In this document: piece after piece, positions 54,201 through 64,000 of the stretch
Numbering within the stretch: the stretch's first letter is position 1
How the letters are laid out: every line of letters starts with the position of its first letter
From: Rhyacichthys aspro
Lineage: Eukaryota; Chordata; Actinopteri; Gobiiformes; Rhyacichthyidae
Assembly (NCBI GenBank): GCA_036850595.1
Contig: CM072162.1
Location: 24,225,549-24,289,548 of the forward strand
DNA: 64,000 nucleotides
Reading direction: 5' to 3'
Notes under the pieces: model-generated
What the model was told of the DNA's origin: nothing
What the model saw: the letters and a program-made list of their open reading frames with translations, nothing else
The model's database searches: none
Made by a program: the position numbers and the translations under genes

Positions 54201-57200
54201 ATATTAAAAATCTCTTACCTTTGACAAATCTTGAAATGAAAAATGTTTGGCAGTCTCGGCTTTTTAAACAAACGCTAATTTAAAAACAAACCGCGCAATT
54301 ACAGCACTGCTCTGGACGGGTATGAAAGAGGCAAAGACGAAAAGAGAAAGAATGAGAGGACGCAACGAAAGAACGAGTAAGAACGGGGCAACCATCATCG
54401 AAATCTAAACGTTTGAGTTTGAAATCTAAACCAGTTTGTGATGAAAGCCTTGGTCTCAGAATAAACGACATTAAATTAAGCCCAAGAGTTATAACAAAAT
54501 TCGGAGTGAATAATTGAGTTGGCACATTGTTTCTTGTGTTGACGGGAAGAAAACTGCAGTGGTTTGTAGTCAGTTTTTTAGTCTAACACGGATCCTGATC
54601 GACTCCAACTGTTACAAGTAATAGCTGTAATGAAACTGCAGCCATTCAAAGCGAAATGTTGGAGCTGTTTGTGGAAAAGAAGCATTAAATCCAACAGAAT
54701 ACAACCATAAACCCAAACTAAAGCCTGGACTGTTCTGCCGTCTTCAAAAATCGCAGAAAACAGTATTATCTAAAGTTTTTGTCCAAAGAAATGCAGTAAA
54801 TGGCCTGACATCAGCCACTGCTACAAAAGAAGGTGTGTTTGATCGAACATGCTGTGATTAACTATACCCTAGCTATAAATCACATCAAAGTAAACTTAGA
54901 CATCTAAACAGTTACTACAACTGTGAATCCACAAATTAAGCAAACAAAGTAGATGTTACTCCATGAAGGTAATTTAGACTTCATAGAAGAGACCCAACAA
55001 CTGAACTTCCCCTTTACTAAATTATTTGGATTTGAAATCATTAAAGATCCAGAAAATACTCATTTTCATATTTGGACAAATGCAAATGGAAGCCACAATA
55101 CGTTTCAAAAGAGCCGGACCCTCACTAACGTCCGCATTTAATTTTGAGTCAAAAAAGTTAGTGTCTGTCGGAGAGCATGGAGTGTGTGGTCTGTGTTTAC
55201 CTCCGAACTCTGCGCGACCAATGCAACGAAGGTGAGACAGAGCGGTGACGTCTTCAAATTAAATACGTTTTAGACAATTTTACACTTGCAGTAAAGTACA
55301 GTAACAATATATTATTAGACATTATTTTCTGCAGTTTATGGTAAAAATCATGAGCACCGTCTGTTTGTCCAAATACAAAAACTTGATGCTCTGGAAACCA
55401 AATGCCCCTCTGTCCATTAATATGGTTTGGTCTGTCTCTGGTTCGTACCTTGTTGCTGCTGCGCCGTCGCTCAGGACTCCTCTCTCTTTTCTTTTTCGGA
55501 GGCGGCTCCTGCTCTGAGCTCCTTCGGGGTCGGTCTCCAGGGGCCAGACCCAGGATCAGAGCCACCTTCTCGATCTCGGTGCGCTTCTTTTCGGCCGCCT
55601 CGTGTTCCCGCCTCAGAGCGGAGATCTGTGACATCACTTCTTCCTGAAGACGGCTGATTTCCTGCAACAAAGGGTCTTTATGGCCGTCCTTCTCCCGACG
55701 CTTCTTCCTCAACAGCTCTCCTACAAATAAAACACACACACATAAATATTCCTCAGTTAAATATTCTTAATAACTATTCTTTAGTTCAGTTTATCTCCTG
55801 TTTGGAGTCAGTTTGAGTAAATGTTGACCTTGTTGTTTCCGGAGTCGCTCCAGTTCTTTCATCAGATATTCCTTCTTCTTCATTCGAATGTCTCGCTCTT
55901 GTCTCAGCTTCTCTCTCTCCTCCAGTACCTAAAATGTTGATTTAAACACATTTAAACCTGTTCAAATCCATCTAAAACTTTACTGGTTTACTGGTGCAGA
56001 TGCTGTTTACCTTCTGCTTCTGGCTCTCATTGTTCTGTTCATCGGAGAACTGGCGCTCCTTCTCTCCCTCTGAAACAGGAAACAGAGTTAGCCCACTTCC
56101 TGTCCCAGAGATGGACTAAACCACGGTTTAAGGTAAACTATTTGGTTGCATTAGCAACCAAGGTTGTTGTACTGGGAAAAGTGCCCCTTCCCTCATATGC
56201 ACACACTGTCACACATGAGTATGCTGCTGTCTCAGAATGATCTTTAAATGTGCATTAAATATGCAACTAACAATTTACTTTAAAAAATAAACATCTGAAA
56301 AGTAGATTTTGAATCAATTCATGGGCCTCTGAATCAAATTTCTCCTGTTACCTGTGTAATGTGTGTTGTTACCTGTGTAATGGGCATAGGGCATGGCGGG
56401 TGGAGGGTACATTGGGGGCCATTGTGGAGGGGCATAGGGCATGTAGTTTCCGTACTGAGGATATCCGGGTGGAGGATATGGAGGCATCAGGCCATGGACC
56501 TGTTGAAGGAAGGAGACAGGTTTTAGATTATGGGCAACCGGGGATCCCTGTATGGTTTCCCTGTTTTAGTTGCACTGACTCTAACACAGATTATCATTAA
56601 AACTTGAGGACTGAGAATCACAACGGTGTAAGTGAGATTTTGGGTGAAATTGAGAGATACACTTCAACTGAAAGCTCTGGATGAGCTCTTTTTACAGCCA
56701 TGAACCTTCCATCTCATTATAAAACCTATAGCACAGCCATAAACAAATTAGTCACTGCCCAGAGCAGTACAAGATAGATTTTAGTGACTTTGTGAGCTCA
56801 CAGACCTTAGCATTAGAGAGTGGAGTAAAACTGAGGTTAACGGTTACCTCATCTTATAAAGAGATGAACCTGTAGGTGATAAATAGTTGGTCCGACACCT
56901 GGTCCAGATCTACTCCTGCTTTTTTGGTTCTCTGCTGTATTCAAACCTCTCTGTTCTGAGGCTGACTATGTTTAGCCCCATTTATGGCCTGGGTGTGTCT
57001 CACCTGAGATGGGGGGTAGGGCAGGTTCATAGGAGGATGAGGAGGAGGAGGTGGGACTGCGCTGGGGACTGGTTCAGGTGTGGGCTGAGGCTGCTCCTGG
57101 TTTATGTGGTCTTTGCTGTGGTCTTTGTTGTGGTCTCGACTCTGGTCCAAACAGTGGTCTCTGCTGGTTCTTCTGGGACTGCGGCTGTAGCTCCGTTTTC

Positions 57201-60200
57201 GGTTTCGGCTCCGACTCCGACTGCTGCTGCCTGAGCTCCCAGACGAAGAGGAGTAATGGCGGCGCCGTGTGGGGGTTTTGAGGGGCTTGTTCCCATGAAG
57301 ACGCTCCTTCGTTCTGGCAGCCATCTTGCTGATGTCGGACACGTTCAGGTCCAGGCCGATGGTCTTCAGCAGGTCCTGGACTTTCTCGTACTCTTCCAGG
57401 GCCTGGCGATCGCTGGGCTCCAGGGGCTCGGTGCCTGGAGGTATCTGAGAGGCAGAGGAGCCAGTGGCCGAGCTGTATCTGAGGGAATAACAGGTGTGTT
57501 AAAGTTAGAGACAAGTGTAGGTCAATATACCAAAGCAACAAGGACATTAACAGGGACTTAGATCAGGTCATGGCACAGCTGTGGGATTTTACAGTCGACC
57601 TTTACAGTAGTCCCTCACCATAACACGGTTCACCTTTCGCGGCCTCGCTGTTTCGCAGATTTTTTTAGTGCAATTTTGCATGCTTTTTTTTTTTTTTTTT
57701 TTACAATGAATGAACGCGCATTGTGTTCTGCGTCCTGATTGGCTAAGGGACTGTAGACCATTGTGTTCTGGGTCCTGATTGGCTAAGGGACTGTAGACCA
57801 TTGTGTTCTGGGTCCTGATTGGCTAAGGGACTGTAGACCATTGTGTTCTGCTTCCTGATTGGCTAAGGGACTGTAGACCATTGTCAACAATCTCCTCTGT
57901 GCCGTGTCTCCTGTTCAGTACAGAATGCGTTCGGCCAAATTAACATAAATGTTCGATTGCTAGCAGTGTGACTCTGAAGTGCTGTATGTTTGCAAGTTTT
58001 CTCCGACAAAACCCACAATGTGGACGAAACGTTCTGCACCTGCGGTCGCACCCAAAAGACAGAGGAAGATGCTAAGGTTTGAACTTTGAGCGTGTTTAAA
58101 CAAGAGAGAAACATGAGAAAATGTTAATGCCTGTCTGAGAAAAGAGTATAAAGTGTGTGGTGAGGGGTTTTACAGCCTTAAAACATATAGAATAATTGTA
58201 CAAAATAAAGCTGACTACTTCGTGGATTTCGCCTCCTGAGGGTTATTTTTAGAACGTAACCCCCGCGATAAACGAGGCACCACTGTACTGTGTTTAACTT
58301 TCATCTTGAGCATGAATGAAGAGAATAAAAATACACTTCTTCTGACTTCTGTTGAGTTTGTGGGCGTGTCCTACCTGGAGTCATGTGACCCTGCGACTGG
58401 TTGGACTAAGTCTCCATAAAGGTCGTCCTCTGTCACGTCGCCATACAGATCCATCTGGCTCCTGTTTGGCTGATCCGCCAGGGTCTGGCTGCTGATTGGT
58501 GCCTCCGAGTCACCGTATAGGAAGAGCTCCTCATCGTCAATGTCGTCGTGGCGACCGGGCTGCTTGGCCTCATCTTGACGACCGATCCCAGTTCTGGACT
58601 CCAGCAGAGCCACAATCTGCCTGAACTCGGCATCTCCCATCTGAGGGTCGGCCTTCAGCTGAGCCAACATGGCCGCCACTGCTGCCGGCTGCAGCCCTCG
58701 CACAGCAGCGAGGAGCTGGTCCGCCATCCGTGAAACAGAGGGGTCTGAGGAGACAGAAGGACCAGAGGGGCCCAGTCGGGGGGAATCCAGACTCTAGAAA
58801 CAACAAAAAACACATCAGAGTTTTGTAATTTATAAGAAACTGTATTTTAGTCACTTTAGGCATGACAGAAGACATTTTGTTATTGGTCAGATGCTTCCTC
58901 TAACCGCTCTCTGAATGTTCAGATAAAACCTTGGTCTAATCCAGTCTGACACAGTCCTATCACAGAGACCAGACTGGTACCAGAACATAATACTTGATCT
59001 TCAGGCTTGATGGGTTTCAAGCCTTGAGATTCAGACTTGAGTCACACAAATCTTCAGGATGGACTTTCTACAGAAGTCTCACAGGTCTAAAAATGGACTA
59101 CACTTACCCTAATAGATGGTGAATCTACAGGTCTAAACCTGGTCTAAACCTGGTCTAAACCTGGTCTCGTTCTTACTCTGACAGAGGGAGAGTCCTCGGC
59201 CTCAGTCCGTTTCTTCAGGATGGACTTCGTGGGCTGATTCATCACGGTCTCCATCTCGCGTCGCCTTCGAGCTGATGCCAGTTCCATGAATTCTTTGGAG
59301 CTGCTGCTGGAGCTCGACCTGCTGCGATGACGGCTTTTACTGCGAGACACGCCCCTTTTACTGTGGCTCCGCCCCCTACTGCGACCTCGGCTCCGCCCAC
59401 GAGAACCGGACCTGGACCACAACAGTTACAGCTGAGATTTCAGAGAAAACTTTCAATCTAACAAAGTGCTTAGTCTGGACTCGGTCCTGATTCCTGTAAG
59501 TCCTGGTCCTGACTTTCAGAGAGACTCACCTTGACCTGGACCGAGACCTGGACCGGGCCCGGCTCTTGCTCCTCCCTCGGCTCTTGGCTCTGGTCTGGTC
59601 TCGACTCCGGCTGCGACTTTTGCTTCTCGGTCGACTCTTGCTGCGGCCCCTGCTCTTGGCCCTGGTTCGATCCGGACTTCGGTCTCGGCTGCGGCTGCGA
59701 GGTCTGCTTCGTCCTCGGCTGCGACTGCGCTCATATTCCCTAAAGGAGACAAAAAGAGGACGGGTTAAAGGAAGTGAAGGAGGATGTGAAGAGTCTCAGT
59801 TCAGACTCTTCAGAAGAGTTACACACCGGACACCTGTTCTGATTGGCTCGTACCTGTCCTGTTCTGATTGGCTCGTACCTGTCCTGGTCTGATTGGCTCG
59901 TACCTGTCCTGTTCTGATTGGTTAGCACCTGTCCTGTTCTGATTGGCTCGTACCTGTCCTGGTCTGACTGGCTCGTACCTGTCCTGTTCTGATTGGCTCG
60001 TACCTGTCCTGTTCTGACTGGCTCGTACCTGTCCTGTTCTGATTGGCTCGTACCTGTCCTGTTCTGACTGGCTCGTACCTGTCCTGTTCTGATTGGTTAG
60101 CACCTGTCCTGTTCTGATTGGCTCGTACCTGTCCTGTTCTGACTGGCTCGTACCTGTCCTGTTCTGACTGGCTCGTACCTGTCCTGTTCTGACTGGCTCG

Positions 60201-61710
60201 TACCTGTCCTGTTCTGATTGGCTCGTACCTGTTGTGAGGCTGTGAGGAGGACGTGAGCTCGTTGCCAACGGTGATCACCAGGTTGTGGTCAAGAGGAACA
60301 GCTCGAGGAGAAGGAGACCTCTGCAACAGAAGATTTACAGAGATTAAACTAAATCTTATCACAATGTGAGAAAATGTACTTAATTCTCTTTTAAAAAGAG
60401 CTTTTCAATTTCTCAGTTCAAATTACTGCTGTCTATTACCAAGAAAACAAACCGTATGTAAGTTAAAGAATGTTAAATGCACAAAGGCAATTATATACAG
60501 CAATTATCTCCTCCTCGTTAAACATTACGTGATTGAATTGACAGTATTTATCTGTGTTTTACGTTGTCTCCCTTTTCTCTGTTGATGCTTTTCTTTTTTC
60601 AGCTGTTTCTCTGTTAAAAGACATATTCAGCTGAAAATACACTTTATCTGCAGCTATTAAACTTCCTGGAACGTCATGTGACAAGTGTCGACCAATGGGA
60701 GCGCTCCTTTTTGGAGCATGTGATTGTTTTCTGTTCCTGAATAGAGGTTCTCATCTATTACAATCCCTTAGAATAAACAGGAGATGGATCAGAAAGACTG
60801 TTTTTTCACAAATGATTGATTTTACAGGAAACTATTTGGGTTTAAACCATTTCCACAACGAGAAGACAATATATCTGGTATAGTGTGATTAAGCTGTAGT
60901 GTGCCAATTTATAGACGTGTCACACCACAAATTGATTTTTTGACTAAAAATACTGTGATTAAATCAGGTCTTGGATGGTCATAGATATTGTTGATATTCC
61001 AACAAAGATAAATATTTGATATGTTGTGCAGGCTGAGCTCAACCCTATGGCCACAGACATACGGCGCTGACGTCTGGATAACTGCTACAGAATCCAGTGT
61101 TTAATTTTGATAAAAAATTCTCTGTGGAAGACTAGACATGGTGTATTCAGTTTATTAACTTCCTCTACAGAGACTTAAAATAAGCAGTTTTCAGATTATT
61201 TTGGCTTGTGTTTGGTCAATGTATTTATTATACATTACTTTTTTAAAAACATATACGTACAGTTACTACATTATACATTTGATTTAACTAAATGGGTCAT
61301 TAAAATATCACTTAATAATTTACGATTTTGGGCCTGTTAATCAGTCATCCTACCTTAAATTCACTTTGTTAATACAATTAGTACAATCATAAAAACATTC
61401 AAGCTCAGTTCTAAACTCTGGGTTTTACTGTTGATGTCACAGTTGTTTTTGGAGTTTGCACAAACAGATTTACTCTCAAAAACATGAATCAGAGCCTGTT
61501 TATCTTTTTAATCTTTATATAATCTCTGTGAACACCCTGTGGACCCACCTCTCTCGGCGGCGCTGCGGCCCAGGGCTCGCTGTAGTGGCCCCGCGGCGGA
61601 GGTTCGTGCGGAGGCTCCGGAGGCGGGTGGTACCCGGGGTTAAACGGTGGTCTGGGCCCGCGGTGGTCTCTGGGGCCCGGGAAGCCTCTGTGGGCTCGGC
61701 CGCGGTACAT
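48258..61710 (-). CDS. znf318: Zinc finger protein 318 (C-terminus lost in gap)
   Basis: A nuclear protein with an RS-rich N-terminus and two matrin/U1-type zinc fingers. The family is known for a role in alternative RNA processing, including IgM/IgD. Exons: 61710-61549, 60320-60229, 59739-59530, 59411-59177, 58793-58375, 57478-57004, 56499-56373, 56069-56011, 55928-55829, 55720-55449, 54115-53897, 52181-52088, 51347-51229 and 50903 to the gap. They join in frame for 1743 codons. Diagnostic matches: NLVITVGNEL (about 70); an RS domain about 85-200; PTKSILKKRTE; EYEKVQDLLKTIGLDLNVSD; ESQKQKVLEERE; GELLRKKRREKDGHKDPLLQ coiled coil (about 627-690); finger 1 NHWCKNCNV...HLHSKTH; TLDPYDRPWAS; finger 2 GFYCLLCKEFYG...HVTKHAHNEKY; then ENPLYEQRRNLDRQAG. 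The last exon is Lys/Glu-rich and then Pro/Gln-rich. Human ZNF318 is about 2279 residues, so a few hundred may be missing. Confidence 0.95.
50985..51220. repeat. About 42-bp array in ZNF318 intron 13
   Basis: Five or so divergent copies of a unit of about 42 bp (CCGTCTCTAAAACATGTTTT + TAATGCTGTGGTGCATTCAGGT-like), alternating with a TATAAACCATGG variant, just downstream of the exon 13 donor. Confidence 0.88.
52682..53360 (+). mobile_element. PIF/Harbinger-like DNA transposon with MADF-like fragment
   Basis: The left end GGCCTAATTTACACCGACT matches the reverse complement of the right end (TGCCTTATTTACACTGACT). Homology continues inward (GGATACGGAACAG against GGATACGGAGCGG). Both sides carry TAA (52679-52681 and 53361-53363), a 3-bp target duplication of the kind PIF/Harbinger elements leave. 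Inside, 53034-53163 on the plus strand reads MDDERFITEVQNHTIVYDTS, then a segment through KAWSEIAGALG and a stop. This matches the start of a MADF DNA-binding domain. At 679 bp it is non-autonomous. It sits in ZNF318 intron 11. Confidence 0.72.
53364..53890. other. ZNF318 intron 11, unique part
   Basis: No gene or element recognised between the transposon and exon 11. Confidence 0.5.
54120..55445. other. ZNF318 intron 10
   Basis: AT-rich unique sequence. The plus-strand open frames near 54953-55235 have no domain signature. Confidence 0.5.
57605..58285. mobile_element. Pogo/Tigger-like DNA transposon, non-autonomous
   Basis: The left end CAGTAGTCCCTCACCATAAC and the right end, read in reverse as CAGTGGTGCCTCGTTTATCG, are imperfect terminal inverted repeats flanked by TA on both sides (57603-57604 and 58286-58287), as Tc1/mariner-pogo elements leave. 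The subterminal GGTTCACCTTTCGCGG block is typical of Tigger-like elements. At 58020-58085 (plus) the sequence reads MWTKRSAPAVAPKRQRKML, resembling the N-terminus of a pogo transposase. Four 40-bp direct repeats at 57718-57885 lie inside. It occupies ZNF318 intron 5. Confidence 0.78.
59832..60228 (-). repeat. 25-bp array that copies the ZNF318 exon 2 splice donor
   Basis: About 16 copies of a 25-bp unit. On the minus strand it reads GTACGAGCCAATCAGAACAG + GACAG, beginning exactly at the exon 2 donor (AACAG then GTACGAGC). Each unit therefore reproduces ACAG/GTACGAG. The exon 2 reading frame continues open through the array with a 25-residue period (RYEPIRTGQVRANQNRTGTS...). Confidence 0.93.
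60500..60870 (+). repeat. Unnamed dispersed repeat, copy D
   Basis: 5'-truncated copy in ZNF318 intron 1, starting at CAATTATCTCCTCCTCGTTA. It lacks the GTCCAAGG block and has a short insertion before the AAACTATTTGGG block. Confidence 0.85.
60871..61545. other. ZNF318 intron 1, unique part
   Basis: AT-rich sequence with no gene or element recognised. Confidence 0.5.
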
Positions 61711-61925
61711 GTCCTGCTCCGCGGGGTTTAGTCCAGGTTAAAACCGGGTTTAGTCCTGGTTGAACTGGTCCTGGTTTTGTGAAAGACGCTTATGTTTCGG
61801 TTTAAATGAATAAAAAGCGTCTGTTTGAATGAAAAGGCTCTAGTTTAGCTTCAGACGCTTCGCTCCGCAGCAGCCACTTCCACTTCCGGTGTTATTGTTT
61901 ACACTCCTCCACAGCGCCCTCCACA
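61560..61925 (-). promoter_or_regulatory. znf318: Probable ZNF318 promoter/5' UTR region
   Basis: The sequence around and upstream of the ZNF318 start codon is GC- and CpG-richer than its surroundings (for example CGCTTCGCTCCGCAGCAGCC and CACTTCCGGTG at about 61856-61891). CACTTCCGG is an ETS-type site common in TATA-less promoters. The transcription start is not defined. Confidence 0.45.
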
Positions 61926-61929
61926 GTAC

Positions 61930-62195
61930 AGGAGCGGGACTGCGCTTGCGTCAGGGCTCAGCGTCATTTATTTTTCAGATTAAAGTTTAGAAACATCAAG
62001 AAATCAGCTCTTTTTTCTGACCCTTGATTAATGATTTACTGAAGGATTACTGCAGGGAGATTATTTCATATAGTCTGGATGTAAGGTGTGTTACTTTTGC
62101 CTTTGGTAAACCTTTTATTTTATTGAGCCTTGACAGTCTGCAGTGGTAATCAGATAAATAACACCAACATTTACATTTAAATACACATTTCCAGT
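61930..62195. other. Short intergenic gap between ZNF318 and the Ly6-like gene
   Basis: Unique AT-rich sequence separating the ZNF318 promoter from the 3' end of the next minus-strand gene. Nothing recognised. Confidence 0.5.
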
Positions 62196-62196
62196 T

Positions 62197-62202
62197 TTTA
62201 TT
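62197..62202 (-). promoter_or_regulatory. Possible polyadenylation signal of the Ly6-like gene
   Basis: TTTATT on the plus strand (AATAAA on the minus strand), about 117 bp after the stop codon of the Ly6-like gene. Confidence 0.4.
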
Positions 62203-62318
62203 ACTGCATTATCGTTCACTTTATAATCACACAAAACATGAAGATATCCATTTACAGCCTCAGTGTGACCCTCTCCTCTGATTGGTCGGTTTAAACACGG
62301 GCCTCTCTTCTGATTGGC

Positions 62319-63295
62319 TCATTTGTTGCAGCGGTTGGTTTTGCAGCAAGTCCATCCGGGTCTGGAGCAGTTCTTCAGAACTGTGCAGCCTTTCTCCCCA
62401 GAGACTGTGGAAGAACAGAGAGAGCTTTAAAACCCACCAGAACCAGCCAGAACCAAGGTGAACCAGGGAGAACCCACCAGAACCAGCGAGAACCCACCAG
62501 AACCAGGGACAACACACCAGAACCAGCGAGAACCCACCAGAACCAGGGAGAACCCAACAGAACCAGTGAGAACCCACCAGAACCAGGGAGAACCCAACAG
62601 AACCAGTGAGAACCCACCAGAACCCACCAGAACCAACCAGAACCAGCCAGAACCAGCAAGAGCTTTACTAAAACTGTCTGGATTTAAGACTGTTTTCTAA
62701 AAATACAGCTTCTTTTTTTAGTCCAAACCTGTTGATGCAGATGAAATAAAATGAACAAAAAAGGTGCATTTTGTGTGCTTTTGTTTTGGACAAAGTCAGA
62801 CTTTGTGGTGAAGATATATTTCTTAATTTACTTACTCAGGCTTTGATCAGAAAAACTAATAAATGTGATTTGTTTATTTTTTCAACAAAAAATGAAAATA
62901 AACATTTAATGCAAAAGAAAAAAAATCATAGTCCGGTTTAGTCTGGTTTATTCCAGTTAAGTCCAGTTTAATCTAGTTTTAGTCTGGTTTAGTCCAGTTT
63001 AGTCCAGTTTAGTCTGGCTCAGTCTGGACTGACCTCGCGTGTAACAGGCCTGGGGCTCGGGGCCCGAACACTGCAGCAGCTGGTTCTGAACCATCAGGAA
63101 ATCATGACCATAGCACTCGATCTGATACTGAGCTGGAACAGAGAGAAAATCCAACTAAAAACTGTTCAAATCCATTTAAAACCTGCTCAAATCCATATAT
63201 CTATTCAAGTCCGTCTAAGTCCTGTTCTGGTCCCTGTAGTCCTCACCGGAGCACAGCGGCAGCAGCAGTAGAATCAGGACCAGGTGGATCTTCAT
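62319..63295 (-). CDS. Small secreted Ly6/three-finger (LU domain) protein
   Basis: Three exons, 63295-63247, 63132-63034 and 62404-62319, join in frame to give 77 residues. The first exon encodes a signal peptide (MKIHLVLILLLLLPLCSG, cleaved before AQYQIEC). The mature part has eight cysteines and ends CCKTNRCNK, the CC-x4-CN signature of the Ly6/uPAR three-finger fold. There is no GPI-signal tail, so it is probably a secreted Ly6-like protein. The family's folds bind receptors and other proteins; the partner here is unknown. The one-domain, three-exon layout with the signal peptide in exon 1 is typical of the family. Nothing indicates a venom role. Only vertebrate Ly6-family membership is claimed. 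Confidence 0.82.
62425..62662. repeat. 20-bp array in Ly6-like gene intron 2
   Basis: About 12 copies of AACCAGGGAGAACCCACCAG and variants, starting about 20 bp upstream (minus strand) of exon 3. Confidence 0.93.
62935..63022. repeat. 11-bp family patch in Ly6-like gene intron 2
   Basis: Seven or eight degenerate units of GGTTTAGTCTGGTTTAGTCC, another member of the window-wide 11-bp family, close to the exon 2 donor. Confidence 0.8.
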
Positions 63296-63299
63296 GTTT

Positions 63300-64000
63300 G
63301 CTGCTTCAGTTTTTTTTGAGAATGAACTGAGTGAAACTGTTGGGGCCTTTTATTGACGTCTGTAAACGGCTCAGAGTCCGACTTTAGACAAACACCAGAG
63401 ATCGGACTGTTCTTGGACCGGAGCCGGGCACAGTTTCTGGTTTATAACTGCACACATGTTTTCAGCCTCAGGGTCAGTCTAAACAGAGACTCATTTGGAC
63501 TGTATTTTATCCTGATGTTTGGCAAATTATTTGATTAACCCCAAACCTGTGCATCATTGATTAATTTATTTTAGTCGATGAAAATACAGACACACAAACA
63601 CAAACATAATTTAGACGAAGAGCTCCAGTCACAGCTCCTTTACAATTACACTCAAAACACTCACATTTCAGTCTCAGATTTGTTTCTAACTAAAGTGTTA
63701 CTAACAACATTGTACCATTTTTGGAATTAAGAAAAAAAGAGTTGTGACGTTCAGAGCTGCCACAGCTGCGAGGAGTCAAAAGTCCAAAGCATCAGAGCAG
63801 AGTCAGACCATTATTTCCATTATTGTTCCATTATTGTTTTTTTTCAAGTGGGATTATAACCTGTTGGCCCTTGTCACAGGGTTACAATATTGTTTTTTTT
63901 TCCCAGGGGGCGCTGTCATGCCCTTTATACGCCTCTTTATTTGTGACTCCTAGCTAATGATTCCCACAGACCTTTCCATCCATCACTGAATGTGTTTCAC
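63300..64000. other. Region upstream of the Ly6-like gene
   Basis: AT-rich sequence. No TATA box was identified with confidence. The open frames at 63353-63538 and 63744-63953 have no domain signature. Confidence 0.4.

Overview
This window is vertebrate genomic DNA. It has multi-exon genes with GT-AG introns, an AT-rich background, fish-type L2-like LINE sequence and protein families that match vertebrate orthologues. It most probably comes from a teleost fish. It is not bacterial, so operons, ribosome binding sites and CRISPR arrays do not apply. The most striking feature at every scale is the load of minisatellites. More than 30 tandem arrays fill introns and untranslated regions, many with 10-, 11-, 21- or 25-bp units, and most of the long open frames here are side-effects of those arrays.

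Layout, left to right. (1) 1-5.1 kb, plus strand: the 3' end of a transmembrane collagen of the COL13A1 type, with two alternative-looking exons that each end in LDAPCP and a last coding exon ending GCWNK. (2) 5.1-15.5 kb: no recognisable gene; a possible 3' UTR, simple repeats and two copies of an unnamed dispersed repeat. (3) 15.5-26.6 kb, plus strand: a complete 20-exon cGMP-dependent protein kinase of the PRKG2 type (myristoylation start, leucine zipper, two cGMP sites, kinase). Two independent 2-base losses break its second cGMP-binding domain. (4) 28.6-39.4 kb, minus strand: a seven-exon gene for a 376-residue protein I cannot name, with an L2-like LINE (31.9-34.7 kb) in its long second intron. 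(5) 41.3-46.3 kb, minus strand: AIFM2 (FSP1), seven coding exons, 379 residues, with two introns almost wholly replaced by 1.1- and 1.2-kb arrays. (6) 48.3-61.7 kb, minus strand: ZNF318, 14 exons, its last exon cut by a 100-N assembly gap; its introns carry a PIF/Harbinger-like element with a MADF-type reading frame and a pogo/Tigger-like element. (7) 62.3-63.3 kb, minus strand: a three-exon gene for a small secreted Ly6/three-finger protein.

The genes do not form a pathway. Proximity of COL13A1 and AIFM2 agrees with conserved vertebrate synteny (both lie at human 10q22.1); the kinase, the unnamed gene and ZNF318 are extra neighbours here. All exon coordinates were derived by hand from splice signals and reading-frame continuity. 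They join in frame throughout each gene except at the two kinase defects.
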